Assembly: GCF_001456155.1 (NCBI RefSeq)
Contig: NZ_CP013293.1
Span: forward strand, 1,922,001 to 1,986,000
Origin: Chryseobacterium sp. IHB B 17019
GTDB taxonomy: Bacteria; Bacteroidota; Bacteroidia; Flavobacteriales; Weeksellaceae
DNA length: 64,000 bases
Direction: 5' to 3'
Positions within the stretch are counted from its first letter, which is position 1. The number at the start of each line of letters is the position of its first letter. The notes under the pieces are model-generated. The model ran no database searches and was not told where the DNA came from. It worked only from the letters and a program-made list of their open reading frames with translations. The translations under genes and the position numbers were made by a program. This document shows, in pieces, positions 17,639 through 25,433 of this stretch.

Positions 17639-18655
17639 ATGCAGCAACAAAAAATAAAAATCTCGCAAGCCGTTATCTGGGTAAGCTCCATATTTTTAGG
17701 GGTCTTATCGTCGGTTCCGCAACTCGCCTCCCATGCTTTTAATTGGGAAGAAGCCATTGTAAATTCGGCTATTACCGCTGCTTTTTCCATCATCATGTGG
17801 TACGTTAACATCTATATGCTCAACCGAAATCCGGGTAAAAAAAGGCAACAAATTTCATATTCGAGATTATTGATTGTTTTGGCTTTCGGGATGGTGATCA
17901 TGTTCGGTCTGGCATGGATTCAACAGCTTATTTTGTCGCATATCAATTTTGGCCCAACCATGCTGATGGTCGAGGTTCGCGGGATTTTAATCAATCTTGT
18001 CTGTTATATGTTTTTGACATTGCTTCAAAATAATTATACAGGACAGCAAGTTCGGCTGGAACTTGAAAAAGTGAAAAGTGATAATCTGGGTGCACAATAT
18101 GAATTATTAAAGCAGCAAATAAACCCGCATTTCCTGTTTAACAGTTTAAATACTTTAAAATCAATGGCTGAAACAAATGACTCAGAAACCGTGGATTTCA
18201 TTATGAAACTATCTGATTTTTACCGTTTTACATTAGAAAGTAGAAAATTAGACCTTATTACTGTTCAGGAAGAAATGAAAATTGTTGATTCGTATCTTTT
18301 TCTACAAAAAGCCCGTTTTGGTGAAGGAATTACATTTACCAACGAATTAAATAGTGAAGTTTTAAAAACACTCATTCCGCCTTTTACCTTACAGTTATTG
18401 GTTGAAAACTGCATTAAGCATAATATTGTTTCACAAAGTAAGCCCTTGCATATAAAAATTTACAATTCTGAAAATAAAATTATTATTGAAAATCCTGTTC
18501 AGAAAAAAATGGTGACCGAAGATTCCTTGGGAGTTGGGCTTGACAATGTGAAAATGCGCTACAAGCATCTACTGGAACAGGAAATAGAAATTAATTCAGA
18601 CGAAAAAATATTTCAAATAAAACTACCTTTCATCCATGAATATCATCATCATTGA
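17639..18655 (+). CDS. LytS-like sensor histidine kinase
   Basis: This 338-residue kinase has four predicted membrane helices (about residues 11-30, 38-62, 75-97 and 110-130), a short linker, and a His_kinase domain with QINPHFLFNSLNTLKSM, where His164 is the likely phosphorylation site. The ATP-binding part has LLVENCIKHNI and a glycine-rich GVGLDNV segment. There is no extracellular sensor domain, so the signal is probably sensed within the membrane, as in other small LytS-type kinases. It overlaps the response-regulator gene by 20 bp. Confidence 0.92.
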   Translation: MQQQKIKISQAVIWVSSIFLGVLSSVPQLASHAFNWEEAIVNSAITAAFSIIMWYVNIYMLNRNPGKKRQQISYSRLLIVLAFGMVIMFGLAWIQQLILSHINFGPTMLMVEVRGILINLVCYMFLTLLQNNYTGQQVRLELEKVKSDNLGAQYELLKQQINPHFLFNSLNTLKSMAETNDSETVDFIMKLSDFYRFTLESRKLDLITVQEEMKIVDSYLFLQKARFGEGITFTNELNSEVLKTLIPPFTLQLLVENCIKHNIVSQSKPLHIKIYNSENKIIIENPVQKKMVTEDSLGVGLDNVKMRYKHLLEQEIEINSDEKIFQIKLPFIHEYHHH

Positions 18656-19400
18656 AGACGAATTTAGAGCAGCAAAATCCCTTCAGAACTTAGTATTAGA
18701 ATTAAAACCGGAAGCAAAAATTATTGGAGTTTACGACAGCATAGAAATGAGTGTCGAAGGTTTGTCAAAGGACATTAAACCTGATTTAGTTTTTATGGAT
18801 ATCCAGTTGTCAGACGGGCTTTCCTTTGAAATTTTCAAGCAGGTTGAAATCACCTGTCCGGTGGTTTTCTGTACTGCTTTCGACCAATATATGCTGGATG
18901 CTTTTAAAAGCAAAGGTATTGATTATGTACTAAAGCCATTTTCCCGTGAAGACATCGCTGAAGCATTGAGAAAAGTGGACGAGTTAAAAAAATTCTTTCA
19001 GAAAAATGAGTTACCGGATTTGGAATCTTTACTGAAAAATATTAACCAAACACAATCGACAAAGAGTAATTTTTTAGTTTTTAAAAATCAAAAATATACG
19101 ACAGTTCCTACGGAAAATATTGCTTATTTTTTCATTCACAATGAGATCACGCATCTCATGACTTTTGATAAAGAACAGTTTCAGTTGAGTCAATCTTTAG
19201 GACAAATTGCCGAACAGGTTTCTGATAAACAATTTTTCAGGATTAACCGACAATACTTAATAAATTTCAAAGCAATTAAAGAAATGGAGCATTATTTTCA
19301 GCGTAAAATTTTAGTTAAATTAACCATTGAGACTCCTGAAAAACTACTGATCAATAAAGAAAAAACACACAGTTTCTTCACTTGGCTGGAGGATCGCTAA
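18636..19400 (+). CDS. LytTR-type response regulator
   Basis: The 254-residue protein has a receiver domain (residues 1-115; Asp8, phospho-acceptor Asp55, Thr80, Lys100) and a C-terminal LytTR DNA-binding domain (about 150-250, with FLVFKNQKYTTVPTENIAYF and FFRINRQYLINFKAI). LytTR domains bind paired direct repeats about 21 bp apart. Such repeats occur in the promoters on both sides of this locus, at 15921-15951 and 19455-19485, so the genes on each side are the prime candidate targets. Confidence 0.93.
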   Translation: MNIIIIEDEFRAAKSLQNLVLELKPEAKIIGVYDSIEMSVEGLSKDIKPDLVFMDIQLSDGLSFEIFKQVEITCPVVFCTAFDQYMLDAFKSKGIDYVLKPFSREDIAEALRKVDELKKFFQKNELPDLESLLKNINQTQSTKSNFLVFKNQKYTTVPTENIAYFFIHNEITHLMTFDKEQFQLSQSLGQIAEQVSDKQFFRINRQYLINFKAIKEMEHYFQRKILVKLTIETPEKLLINKEKTHSFFTWLEDR

Positions 19401-19454
19401 CCTCAAACTTCCACCTCCGGACTTCCATCCAAAAAACTTCAAGTTTATAAAATA

Positions 19455-19526
19455 CAGGTTCACCACGCATTTTGTCCGGTTGAACCTTTTTTGTATTCTT
19501 TTGCCCCGAAAAGATATCTACTTTTG
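19455..19526 (+). promoter_or_regulatory. Promoter of the DUF1223 gene with paired LytTR-like sites
   Basis: CAGGTTCACC (19455-19464) and CCGGTTGAAC (19476-19485) start 21 bp apart. The second lies 41 bp (GGTT to TACTTTTG) before the -7 element TACTTTTG at 19519-19526, exactly as at 15944-15985. A shared TTTGTCCGGTT segment spans the second half-site in both promoters. The start codon is 17 bases downstream of the -7 element. Confidence 0.6.
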
Positions 19527-19543
19527 AATCAAAATTAAAAGAA

Positions 19544-20314
19544 ATGGTACTAAAAAATCTAATAGGGACAGCAGTTTTCGTAGCTTTAATGTTCACGTTT
19601 TCCGCTTTTGTTTACAAGAATAAAACCGTAGAATCTCATCCGAAAACTCCGGTAGAATACAAAGGTTTTGCGGTTTTGGAATTGTTCACTTCCGAAGGCT
19701 GCTCAAGTTGTCCACCCGCAGATCAGCTGATGGGAGAGATCGAAAAACAATACAAGGATCAACCTGTTTATATTCTCGCTTATCATGTAGATTATTGGAA
19801 TAATTTGGGTTGGAAGGATAAATTCAGCAGTGTAGAAAATTCTCAGAGACAGCAGTATTACAGTAAAACATTAAGTTCACAGGTTTACACTCCGCAATTG
19901 GTTGTCAATGGTAAAAAAGAGTTTGTAGGTTCAGACCGAAATTCGATTGAAAATGCAATTGAAACGGCATTATTGAATTCTAAAAATATTCCCATTCATT
20001 TATCCGCAAAAATTTCCGGGAAAGAAATTAATGTAAACTATAAATCGGAAGAAAAGAATTCACAAAACAAACTTCTCATAACATTAGTTGAGAAAAAATC
20101 TTCAACAAATGTACAAAAAGGTGAAAATGAAGGCCGTCATTTACAGCATTGGCAGATTGTTCATCATCAAAATCAAATTTCTTTAAAAAATTCTTCAGAA
20201 GGAATTACGAGTTTCAGACTTCCTGAAAATTTCAACACTAATGATTGGGACATTATCGGGATGGTTCAGAATGTGAAAACTGGAGAGATTTTGGGTTCTG
20301 CAAAAGCGTTTTAA
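19544..20314 (+). CDS. DUF1223 (thioredoxin-like) exported protein
   Basis: This 256-residue protein has an N-terminal signal or anchor (about residues 7-23) and a DUF1223 domain that starts VLELFTSEGCSSCPPADQLM at about residues 44-63. The CSSC motif (Cys53 and Cys56) sits where thioredoxins carry their active site. A following YHVDYWN segment and the VYTPQLVVNG segment are characteristic of the family. It is probably a periplasmic thiol-disulfide protein; its substrate is unknown. It is next to a DoxX gene and behind the LytTR-like sites. Confidence 0.88.
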   Translation: MVLKNLIGTAVFVALMFTFSAFVYKNKTVESHPKTPVEYKGFAVLELFTSEGCSSCPPADQLMGEIEKQYKDQPVYILAYHVDYWNNLGWKDKFSSVENSQRQQYYSKTLSSQVYTPQLVVNGKKEFVGSDRNSIENAIETALLNSKNIPIHLSAKISGKEINVNYKSEEKNSQNKLLITLVEKKSSTNVQKGENEGRHLQHWQIVHHQNQISLKNSSEGITSFRLPENFNTNDWDIIGMVQNVKTGEILGSAKAF

Positions 20315-20399
20315 ACACAAGCAACACAAATATCTTCACAAATAAACACTATTAAAATCCGTGGAAATTAGTGATAACATTTGTGTTGCTTGTTTAAAA
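20309..20399. repeat. Imperfect palindrome across the DUF1223 stop codon
   Basis: The arms (20309-20331 and 20379-20399) share ATTTGTGTTGCTTG and its complement and differ by a two-base indel. The left arm includes the TAA at 20312. The centre contains CGTGGAAATTAGTG, close to the core of the repeat at 5448-5505. It may act as a weak terminator or as a relic of a dispersed element between this gene and the DoxX gene. Confidence 0.5.
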
Positions 20400-20444
20400 T
20401 TCAATTCAAATAAATAAACATCAACAACTTAAAACAACTAAAAA

Positions 20445-20837
20445 ATGAAAACAAAAACAACAAAAATCATCTATTGGTCGGGAGCAATTTTTATGTCATT
20501 ATGGTTTGGAGCAAGCGGCTTCTTTGAACTGACAAAAAATCCAGTAGTTTGGGATATTACCCAGCAATTAGGCTATCCATCGCATTTTATCTACATTTTG
20601 GGTGTATTTAAATTAACAGGAATTTTGGTTTTATTACTTCCAAACAGATTATTAAGATTGAAAGAATGGGTTTTTGCAGGAATGTTTTTCGATATTATTT
20701 TCGCATTCTTTTCAAAAATCGCAGTACTTGGCTTTCCGGCAACAATTGATGCGATTGTAGCATTTACGGTACTTTCGGTAACATACTTCATGTTTAGAAA
20801 ATTATACACTCCAGAGCTTATTTTTGGCGAAATTTAA
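20445..20837 (+). CDS. DoxX family membrane protein
   Basis: This 130-residue protein has four hydrophobic helices, with GASGFFELTKNP around residues 22-33 and FKLTGILVLLLP near 54-65, both typical of short DoxX-like proteins. It belongs to a different subgroup from the DoxX protein at 754-1212. It is 130 bp beyond the DUF1223 gene and may be read from the same promoter through the intervening palindrome. DoxX-like proteins often accompany redox and thiol-stress genes, but activity is unproven. Confidence 0.82.
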   Translation: MKTKTTKIIYWSGAIFMSLWFGASGFFELTKNPVVWDITQQLGYPSHFIYILGVFKLTGILVLLLPNRLLRLKEWVFAGMFFDIIFAFFSKIAVLGFPATIDAIVAFTVLSVTYFMFRKLYTPELIFGEI

Positions 20838-20921
20838 TTTCATTAGATTAAAGTAAAAAATAAACATTCAACGTCATACTTATAGTGCGACATTCAACTT
20901 TTCATGCATTCTTATGTTAAA

Positions 20922-20953
20922 AATAAATCCTCTCATTGCTGGGAGGATTTATT
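20922..20953. terminator. Bidirectional terminator between DoxX and MFS genes
   Basis: AATAAATCCTC (20922-20932) and GAGGATTTATT (20943-20953) form a perfect 11-bp stem. A-rich and T-rich flanks on both sides fit termination of the converging DoxX (plus) and MFS (minus) transcripts. Confidence 0.7.
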
Positions 20954-21035
20954 GTTGAAATTTATGTGTAGAAAAAATATAAATTGAGATTAAGGTTAAG
21001 GTAAAAAGTTGAGGCTGATTTTTAAATCTTTCAAT

Positions 21036-22235
21036 TTAGGCATGTGCCTTTCTTAATTTAATCATACTTAAAATAAAAAGCCCTAAAACTCCCAACACAA
21101 AATATCCTTCCGCAACCTCCAATTGCATCTGAGGTCTGATCACTGCTACAATTCCATAGCTGATCGCAGAGGTAATGATGAAAGCAACCCCACCCGTTAA
21201 ACCACCGGCAATTCCGGCAGAATTCGGGAACCTTCCGATACAGTACGAAAAGTAATTATTAAAGATAAATCCGGCAGTAACGTGAATTAAAAATGCAAAA
21301 GCAACCAGGCTGTAAATATTATTTGAAAAATATGAAGCAATAAACATTAAAATGATTAAAAACAACTGGATAAAATTGGCATAACGGATTTTAGGCAAAA
21401 ACGCTTTATTAATTAATGCTTTTCCTAAAAACCCTCCCGTCATCCAGGCAAATCCCAGAATCAACGAAACATAACCGGCAACCACTTCAGAGTAGCCCAT
21501 TTTATGTTCAATAATGAAAGAACCGCACAAATTAAAGAACATAATCATCGAATAGCTCAATCCGCACATGACCATTCCGTAGAAGAAATCTTTTGCTTTA
21601 AACATAGAATCATATTCTTTCAACAGAAACTCAAGATGAAAAGGATTTCTCTTTTTTAAAGTTTCACCTGAAAATATAAACTCCAATAGTAAAAGCAATA
21701 AACTATATCCGGCGAGAACATAAAAATTAGACTGCCATCCGAAAATTTTCTGCAAATATCCACCGATAAAAGGCGCAATAATAGGCCCCACCGACCACAC
21801 AATTGTCATAATGCTGAGATAATGCTTCCGCTGATCTCCTTCATAAACGTCCACAAAAAACGCCCGCTTCGAAACTACCGCAAATCCGGACAAAATTCCC
21901 TGTAGCACGCGCATCGCATAGATCACAAAGATATTTTGAGTCGTAGCTGTAATTAAAAATGAAACCACAAATAAAGCCAGTGAAATCATTGAAACCCGGT
22001 ATCTTCCGAATGAATCGACAATACTTCCGGCAAAAAACTGTGTCAATCCATAACTGATTAAAAATATGGATAAAGTAAGCTGGATATTGCTTTCCGGCTG
22101 ATGCAGCTCTGTCGCCATACTCGGCATTGAAGGCAGATAAATATCCGTCGCCAACCCAGACATCGGAATAACAGCAAATGCTAAAATTGTAGCAATAAAT
22201 TTATTTTTTTCTTTAAGTGTAACCATTCCTGTCAT
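21036..22235 (-). CDS. MFS drug exporter (Bcr/CflA type)
   Basis: This 399-residue protein has twelve predicted membrane helices. The start AFAVIPMSGLATDIYLPSMP with Asp in the first loop is the hallmark of Bcr/CflA-type drug:H+ antiporters, and GGYLQKIFGWQSNFYVLAGY after the fifth helix is motif-C-like territory. It exports small hydrophobic compounds. It is the downstream gene of the AraC/aldo-keto reductase locus, 67 bp after the reductase gene, so one AraC-type activator probably controls both. A second ATG three codons inside could be the true start. Confidence 0.9.
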   Translation of the reverse strand: MTGMVTLKEKNKFIATILAFAVIPMSGLATDIYLPSMPSMATELHQPESNIQLTLSIFLISYGLTQFFAGSIVDSFGRYRVSMISLALFVVSFLITATTQNIFVIYAMRVLQGILSGFAVVSKRAFFVDVYEGDQRKHYLSIMTIVWSVGPIIAPFIGGYLQKIFGWQSNFYVLAGYSLLLLLLEFIFSGETLKKRNPFHLEFLLKEYDSMFKAKDFFYGMVMCGLSYSMIMFFNLCGSFIIEHKMGYSEVVAGYVSLILGFAWMTGGFLGKALINKAFLPKIRYANFIQLFLIILMFIASYFSNNIYSLVAFAFLIHVTAGFIFNNYFSYCIGRFPNSAGIAGGLTGGVAFIITSAISYGIVAVIRPQMQLEVAEGYFVLGVLGLFILSMIKLRKAHA

Positions 22236-22302
22236 TAAATCTTTTCATGAAAAATTCAAATTCCTGATAATATTTTTCAGGAATTGAATTGATAGTTTAT
22301 CT

Positions 22303-23304
22303 TTAATTATTTACTAATTTCATCGAACCTTCATTATACCTTTCACCCACATTCGGATATTTTTTCAGAATAGAATTGATGGTTTCTAAATCTGACTGTG
22401 AGAGCTCGATATTAATGGCCTCTACATTTTCTTGCAGATATTTTATACGTTTTGTTCCCGGAATCGGAATGATGTCATCTCCCTGACTTAAGACCCAGGC
22501 CAACGCCAATTGAGTTCCTTTAACACCTTTAGACTGTGCAAATTCATTAAATTCTTTTGCTAAATTCCTGTTATTTTCAAGGTATTCTTCCTGGTAACGC
22601 GGTAACGATTTTCTAAAATCTTCATCACCAAGATTCTGAACATTATTGATATTAGAGAAAAGCCCTCTCGCCAACGGAGAATACGGAACCAAAGTAATTC
22701 CCAGCTCTCTGATTGTCGGTAAAATTTTCTTTTCAACATCTTTGGTCAAAAGTGAATATTCTGACTGCAAAGCTGTAATTGGATGAATTTTATTCGCTTT
22801 TCTGATAGATTCTGCAGAAGCTTCTGATAATCCTAAATATCTTACTTTTCCGGCTCTTACAAGATCCGCCATAGCTCCCACTGTTTCTTCAACAGGAATA
22901 TTCGGGTCTACTCTATGCGCATAATATAGGTCGATTTCATCAATTTTTAATCTCTGAAGACTGAGGTCAACAGCTTTTTTAATCCATTCCGGCGAGCCAT
23001 CGAAATAAGTTCCCGGAGCACCGCTATGACTGGCTTTTCCGTCTTTAAATCTGAACCCGAACTTCGTAGCAATAAAAATTTTATCGCGATTCGGAACCAG
23101 AACTTTTGAAATCAGCTTTTCATTTTCTCCATTCGCATACATATCCGCTGTGTCCCAGAAGTTTACGCCTAAGTCCAATGCTTTATGTAATGTATTGATA
23201 CTTTCCTGTTCGTCTGTAGGGCCATACGCAAAACTCATTCCCATACATCCCAAACCAATAGCAGACAACTGCTCTCCTGTGTTTCCTAATTTTCTAAATT
23301 TCAT
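22303..23304 (-). CDS. Aldo/keto reductase
   Basis: This 333-residue TIM-barrel oxidoreductase has the AKR tetrad: Asp51, Tyr56, Lys81 and a His in YYAHRVDP near residue 130. The opening FRKLGNTGEQLSAIGLGCMG is the usual strand-turn start, and IPIPGTKRIKYLQENV is the C-terminal NADPH phosphate-binding segment. It should reduce aldehydes or ketones in the cytosol with NADPH; the YajO/AKR13-like length and sequence do not define the substrate. The operator-like repeats upstream at 23364-23400 tie it to the adjacent AraC gene. Confidence 0.92.
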   Translation of the reverse strand: MKFRKLGNTGEQLSAIGLGCMGMSFAYGPTDEQESINTLHKALDLGVNFWDTADMYANGENEKLISKVLVPNRDKIFIATKFGFRFKDGKASHSGAPGTYFDGSPEWIKKAVDLSLQRLKIDEIDLYYAHRVDPNIPVEETVGAMADLVRAGKVRYLGLSEASAESIRKANKIHPITALQSEYSLLTKDVEKKILPTIRELGITLVPYSPLARGLFSNINNVQNLGDEDFRKSLPRYQEEYLENNRNLAKEFNEFAQSKGVKGTQLALAWVLSQGDDIIPIPGTKRIKYLQENVEAINIELSQSDLETINSILKKYPNVGERYNEGSMKLVNN

Positions 23305-23331
23305 GATTTTTTGTGATTAAATTTAACATGA

Positions 23332-23400
23332 CAAAATTATAACAGAGATTTTCCGGTTCCAATATAGAATTCAAACGAAGAATTATAAAATTCAAACAAC
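23332..23400 (-). promoter_or_regulatory. Aldo/keto reductase promoter with AraC-type tandem half-sites
   Basis: On the minus strand TTG (23362-23360), a 20-base spacer and TAATTTTG (23339-23332) give a consensus promoter. Immediately upstream are two direct repeats of GTTTGAATTYTAT (plus-strand complements at 23364-23376 and 23385-23397), 21 bp apart. The near one abuts the -33 element, the geometry of AraC-family activators that touch the sigma factor. The far one overlaps the araC stop codon. Confidence 0.65.
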
Positions 23401-24285
23401 GGAAGTTCTTACCGCATTGGGTGTTAATCCGGTCTGTTTTTTAAAATAATTCGTGAAATAAGCTGGTTCATCAAAACCCAATCCATAGGCAATTTCAGAG
23501 ACATTCCAATCTGTGTGCTTCAACAAAGCATTGGCCTCCTGAATAATTCTTGAAGTGATCTGCTGAGTGGTTGTTTTGCCTGTAATCTCCTTCACAGAGC
23601 GGTTTAACGAGTTTACATGAATAGAAAGGCTTTCGGCATAATCCGTGGGTGTTTTCAATCTCAGATACCTTTCCGGGCTGTCGATTGGGAACTGTCTTTC
23701 CAATAATTCCATGAATAAAGAAGCTACTCTTTGTGAAGCGTTCTGGTAAGGTTCAAAATTCTCTGCAGGATGCATTTTTATCGTTTCGTGAATTAAGAGA
23801 TGAAGATAAGCCCGAAGCATATCGTATTTATGCAGGTAATCCGACTGTATCTCGGTCATCATTTTAATAAAAATATCAGAAACCACTCTTTGCTGTACCT
23901 CATCAATAAAGAAAACCGGAGTTCCTCCAATCTTAAAAAGCGGCGAATCCTGAAGATTTCCAAAACGGTTTCCGTCATGCAAAAACTGCTCTGTAAAAAG
24001 GCAGAAAAACCCTCTCTGATCAGCATCTTCCGCTTCCCAGGAATAAGGAATGACAGGATTGGAAAACAGCAAAGCAGGTTTGTCCACATAAATCCACTTA
24101 TCTGCGTAATGTAGTTTACCTTTTCCTATTATCAGGGATATTTTATAATAATCTCTTCTACTATAAGGTGTTATCAATGAACAATTGTCTCTCGTGAATA
24201 CATTGAAATGCCCCACTCCGGGAGTTTTGATACACTGCAAAGAATTACGTTCATAAAAACCTTTTACTGTTTCTTTAAATTCCAT
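23392..24285 (-). CDS. AraC family transcriptional regulator
   Basis: This 297-residue regulator has an N-terminal cupin-like sensing domain (about residues 25-170) and two C-terminal helix-turn-helix units in about 195-292, ending with the conserved DEPAYFTNYFKKQTGLTP. It resembles the activators placed next to oxidoreductases and exporters in flavobacteria. The direct repeats downstream, and a matching half-site at its own start, suggest that it activates the aldo/keto reductase and controls itself. The inducer is unknown. Confidence 0.9.
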   Translation of the reverse strand: MEFKETVKGFYERNSLQCIKTPGVGHFNVFTRDNCSLITPYSRRDYYKISLIIGKGKLHYADKWIYVDKPALLFSNPVIPYSWEAEDADQRGFFCLFTEQFLHDGNRFGNLQDSPLFKIGGTPVFFIDEVQQRVVSDIFIKMMTEIQSDYLHKYDMLRAYLHLLIHETIKMHPAENFEPYQNASQRVASLFMELLERQFPIDSPERYLRLKTPTDYAESLSIHVNSLNRSVKEITGKTTTQQITSRIIQEANALLKHTDWNVSEIAYGLGFDEPAYFTNYFKKQTGLTPNAVRTSVV

Positions 24286-24289
24286 GAAT

Positions 24290-24311
24290 CAAAATTATAA
24301 AATTCAAACAA
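24290..24311 (-). promoter_or_regulatory. araC start region with a half-site and -7 element
   Basis: AATTATAAAATTCAAACAA at 24293-24311 is an exact 19-base copy of the sequence at 23381-23399 at the other end of the araC gene. On the minus strand it holds GTTTGAATT and the -7 match TAATTTTG (24297-24290), which ends only four bases before the ATG at 24285. Transcription from it would give an almost leaderless message, with the regulator able to sit on its own promoter. Confidence 0.5.
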
Positions 24312-24349
24312 ATCTACCTCATAAAATAATCACAATTGATAAAATAAAA

Positions 24350-24375
24350 AATGACCGGTCCTGAGACCAGCCATT
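24350..24375 (-). terminator. Terminator of the basic exported protein gene
   Basis: Read on the minus strand, AATGGCTGGTC and GACCGGTCATT pair around a four-base loop with two mismatches and are followed by TTTTTTATTTT. It lies 34 bp after the stop at 24409. Confidence 0.7.
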
Positions 24376-24408
24376 CAAAGTTGAAGTGTATAGTTGTTGA
24401 TAATTGAT

Positions 24409-24831
24409 TTAATGATGTCCTTTTCCCTGTTTTCCTTTATGGACTTTTGCTTTTTTGTCCATATGCTTGTACCGCTTATCATTATTTTTGTTCTTGTTGT
24501 AATAAGCTACCGGATTTTGACCTTTATAATATTTGTTTTTAAATTTCAAATATTTGTCATTCCCTAGTATTCTTTCCAGCTCTGCATATCGCTCAGTTCT
24601 CCATCCATCGGGATTGCGTACATATACCCTGTTCCAGGAATCATAATCGCGATATCTGTCATTTAATGCATAAATCTGATTCGCCTGTACTGTTGTTAAC
24701 ACAAGATCTACAACTACATTTTGCCAGTTGACATCTGTAATGCTTCTTCTGTAATCATTGTAATAATCAGACTGCGCATACGAGAAACTAAAAGTTCCTA
24801 CAAGCATTGCCATTAATAATAGTTTTTTCAT
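24409..24831 (-). CDS. Small exported basic protein of unknown function
   Basis: This 140-residue protein has a clear signal peptide (residues 1-19, ending SYAQ) and a mature region rich in Tyr, Asn, Arg and Lys. A segment LTTVQANQIYALNDRYRDYD followed by RYAELERILGNDKYLKFK resembles the helical LTxEQ...LxxxLGxxKY arrangement of Spy/CpxP-like periplasmic proteins, though too weakly to assign. The last 30 residues are a Lys/His-rich tail (KGKQGKGHH). It should be periplasmic and could bind metal or an anionic surface. It is monocistronic. Confidence 0.7.
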   Translation of the reverse strand: MKKLLLMAMLVGTFSFSYAQSDYYNDYRRSITDVNWQNVVVDLVLTTVQANQIYALNDRYRDYDSWNRVYVRNPDGWRTERYAELERILGNDKYLKFKNKYYKGQNPVAYYNKNKNNDKRYKHMDKKAKVHKGKQGKGHH

Positions 24832-25145
24832 ATTGCCTTTTTTTAAAAAAATTAAGTTACACTTTAATTTCCAATTAAAATGCCAAATTGCTTTTTAACA
24901 TTCCCAATCTTTGTTAAATACTCTATTATTCATGAGAATATTTGAAATATTTCTCATTTTCATGGAGCGCTATTACAAATGTTTCAAACGAAGCTATCAT
25001 AATTCTGCTATTTATCTCAGCACATATTTCGATGTTGGGATTCGAAATTATTATTAATTATTTTAAAAAATTAATTTTTAATTTGTAATTTTAAAAAGAG
25101 AAAAGTTCTCAAAACCATTCTTTCAATCACCAAAATCTGAATATT
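24832..25145. other. 314-bp intergenic region with a long imperfect palindrome
   Basis: The gap separates two divergently transcribed genes. ATGAGAATATTT (24932-24943) and AAATATTTCTCAT (24945-24957) form a 12-bp stem with one bulged base, which may be an operator. Nothing else recognisable was seen; the rest is AT-rich with stops in all frames. Confidence 0.4.
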
Positions 25146-25433
25146 ATGGAAAATATAAAATTTGAAATATCTCCATATCAGGACGAATTGCAGATATTAA
25201 TTGATGAAAAAAAGGCAGGCTATATGTCTATCGAGATAGATGGCAGGCTGCTGATTGTCTATTACACCAAACTGGATGAGGAACATGAAGGTAAAGGATA
25301 TGCCAAAATATTATTGGATGAATTGGTGCGGTATGCCGAAGAAAAAGACCTGATGATTGATCCGGAATGTGATTTCGTAAGACAGCAATTTGAGAATCAT
25401 CCAGCGAGATATAAAGATATCTGGCACGCCTAA
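25146..25433 (+). CDS. Short GNAT-like N-acetyltransferase (YjdJ type)
   Basis: The 95-residue protein matches the short GNAT subfamily: a first strand with KAGYMSIEIDGRLLIVYYTK, the segment DEEHEGKGYAKILLDELVRY with the acetyl-CoA-binding Gly-Lys-Gly turn, and a C-terminal DPECDFVRQQFENHPARYKD. Members of this family (YjdJ/NATD1-like) lack a typical N-terminal half and are thought to acetylate small metabolites. Its stop codon overlaps that of the converging metallo-beta-lactamase-fold gene. Confidence 0.85.
   Translation: MENIKFEISPYQDELQILIDEKKAGYMSIEIDGRLLIVYYTKLDEEHEGKGYAKILLDELVRYAEEKDLMIDPECDFVRQQFENHPARYKDIWHA

Noticed and set aside
20309-20399. Riboswitch or structured RNA between DUF1223 and DoxX genes
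   Set aside because: The palindrome resembles a dispersed intergenic repeat, overlaps a stop codon and shares a core with the element at 5448-5505; no riboswitch class fits.
25430-25433. Overlap of converging stop codons as a regulatory feature
   Set aside because: A four-base stop overlap of convergent genes is common in compact genomes and shows nothing further.
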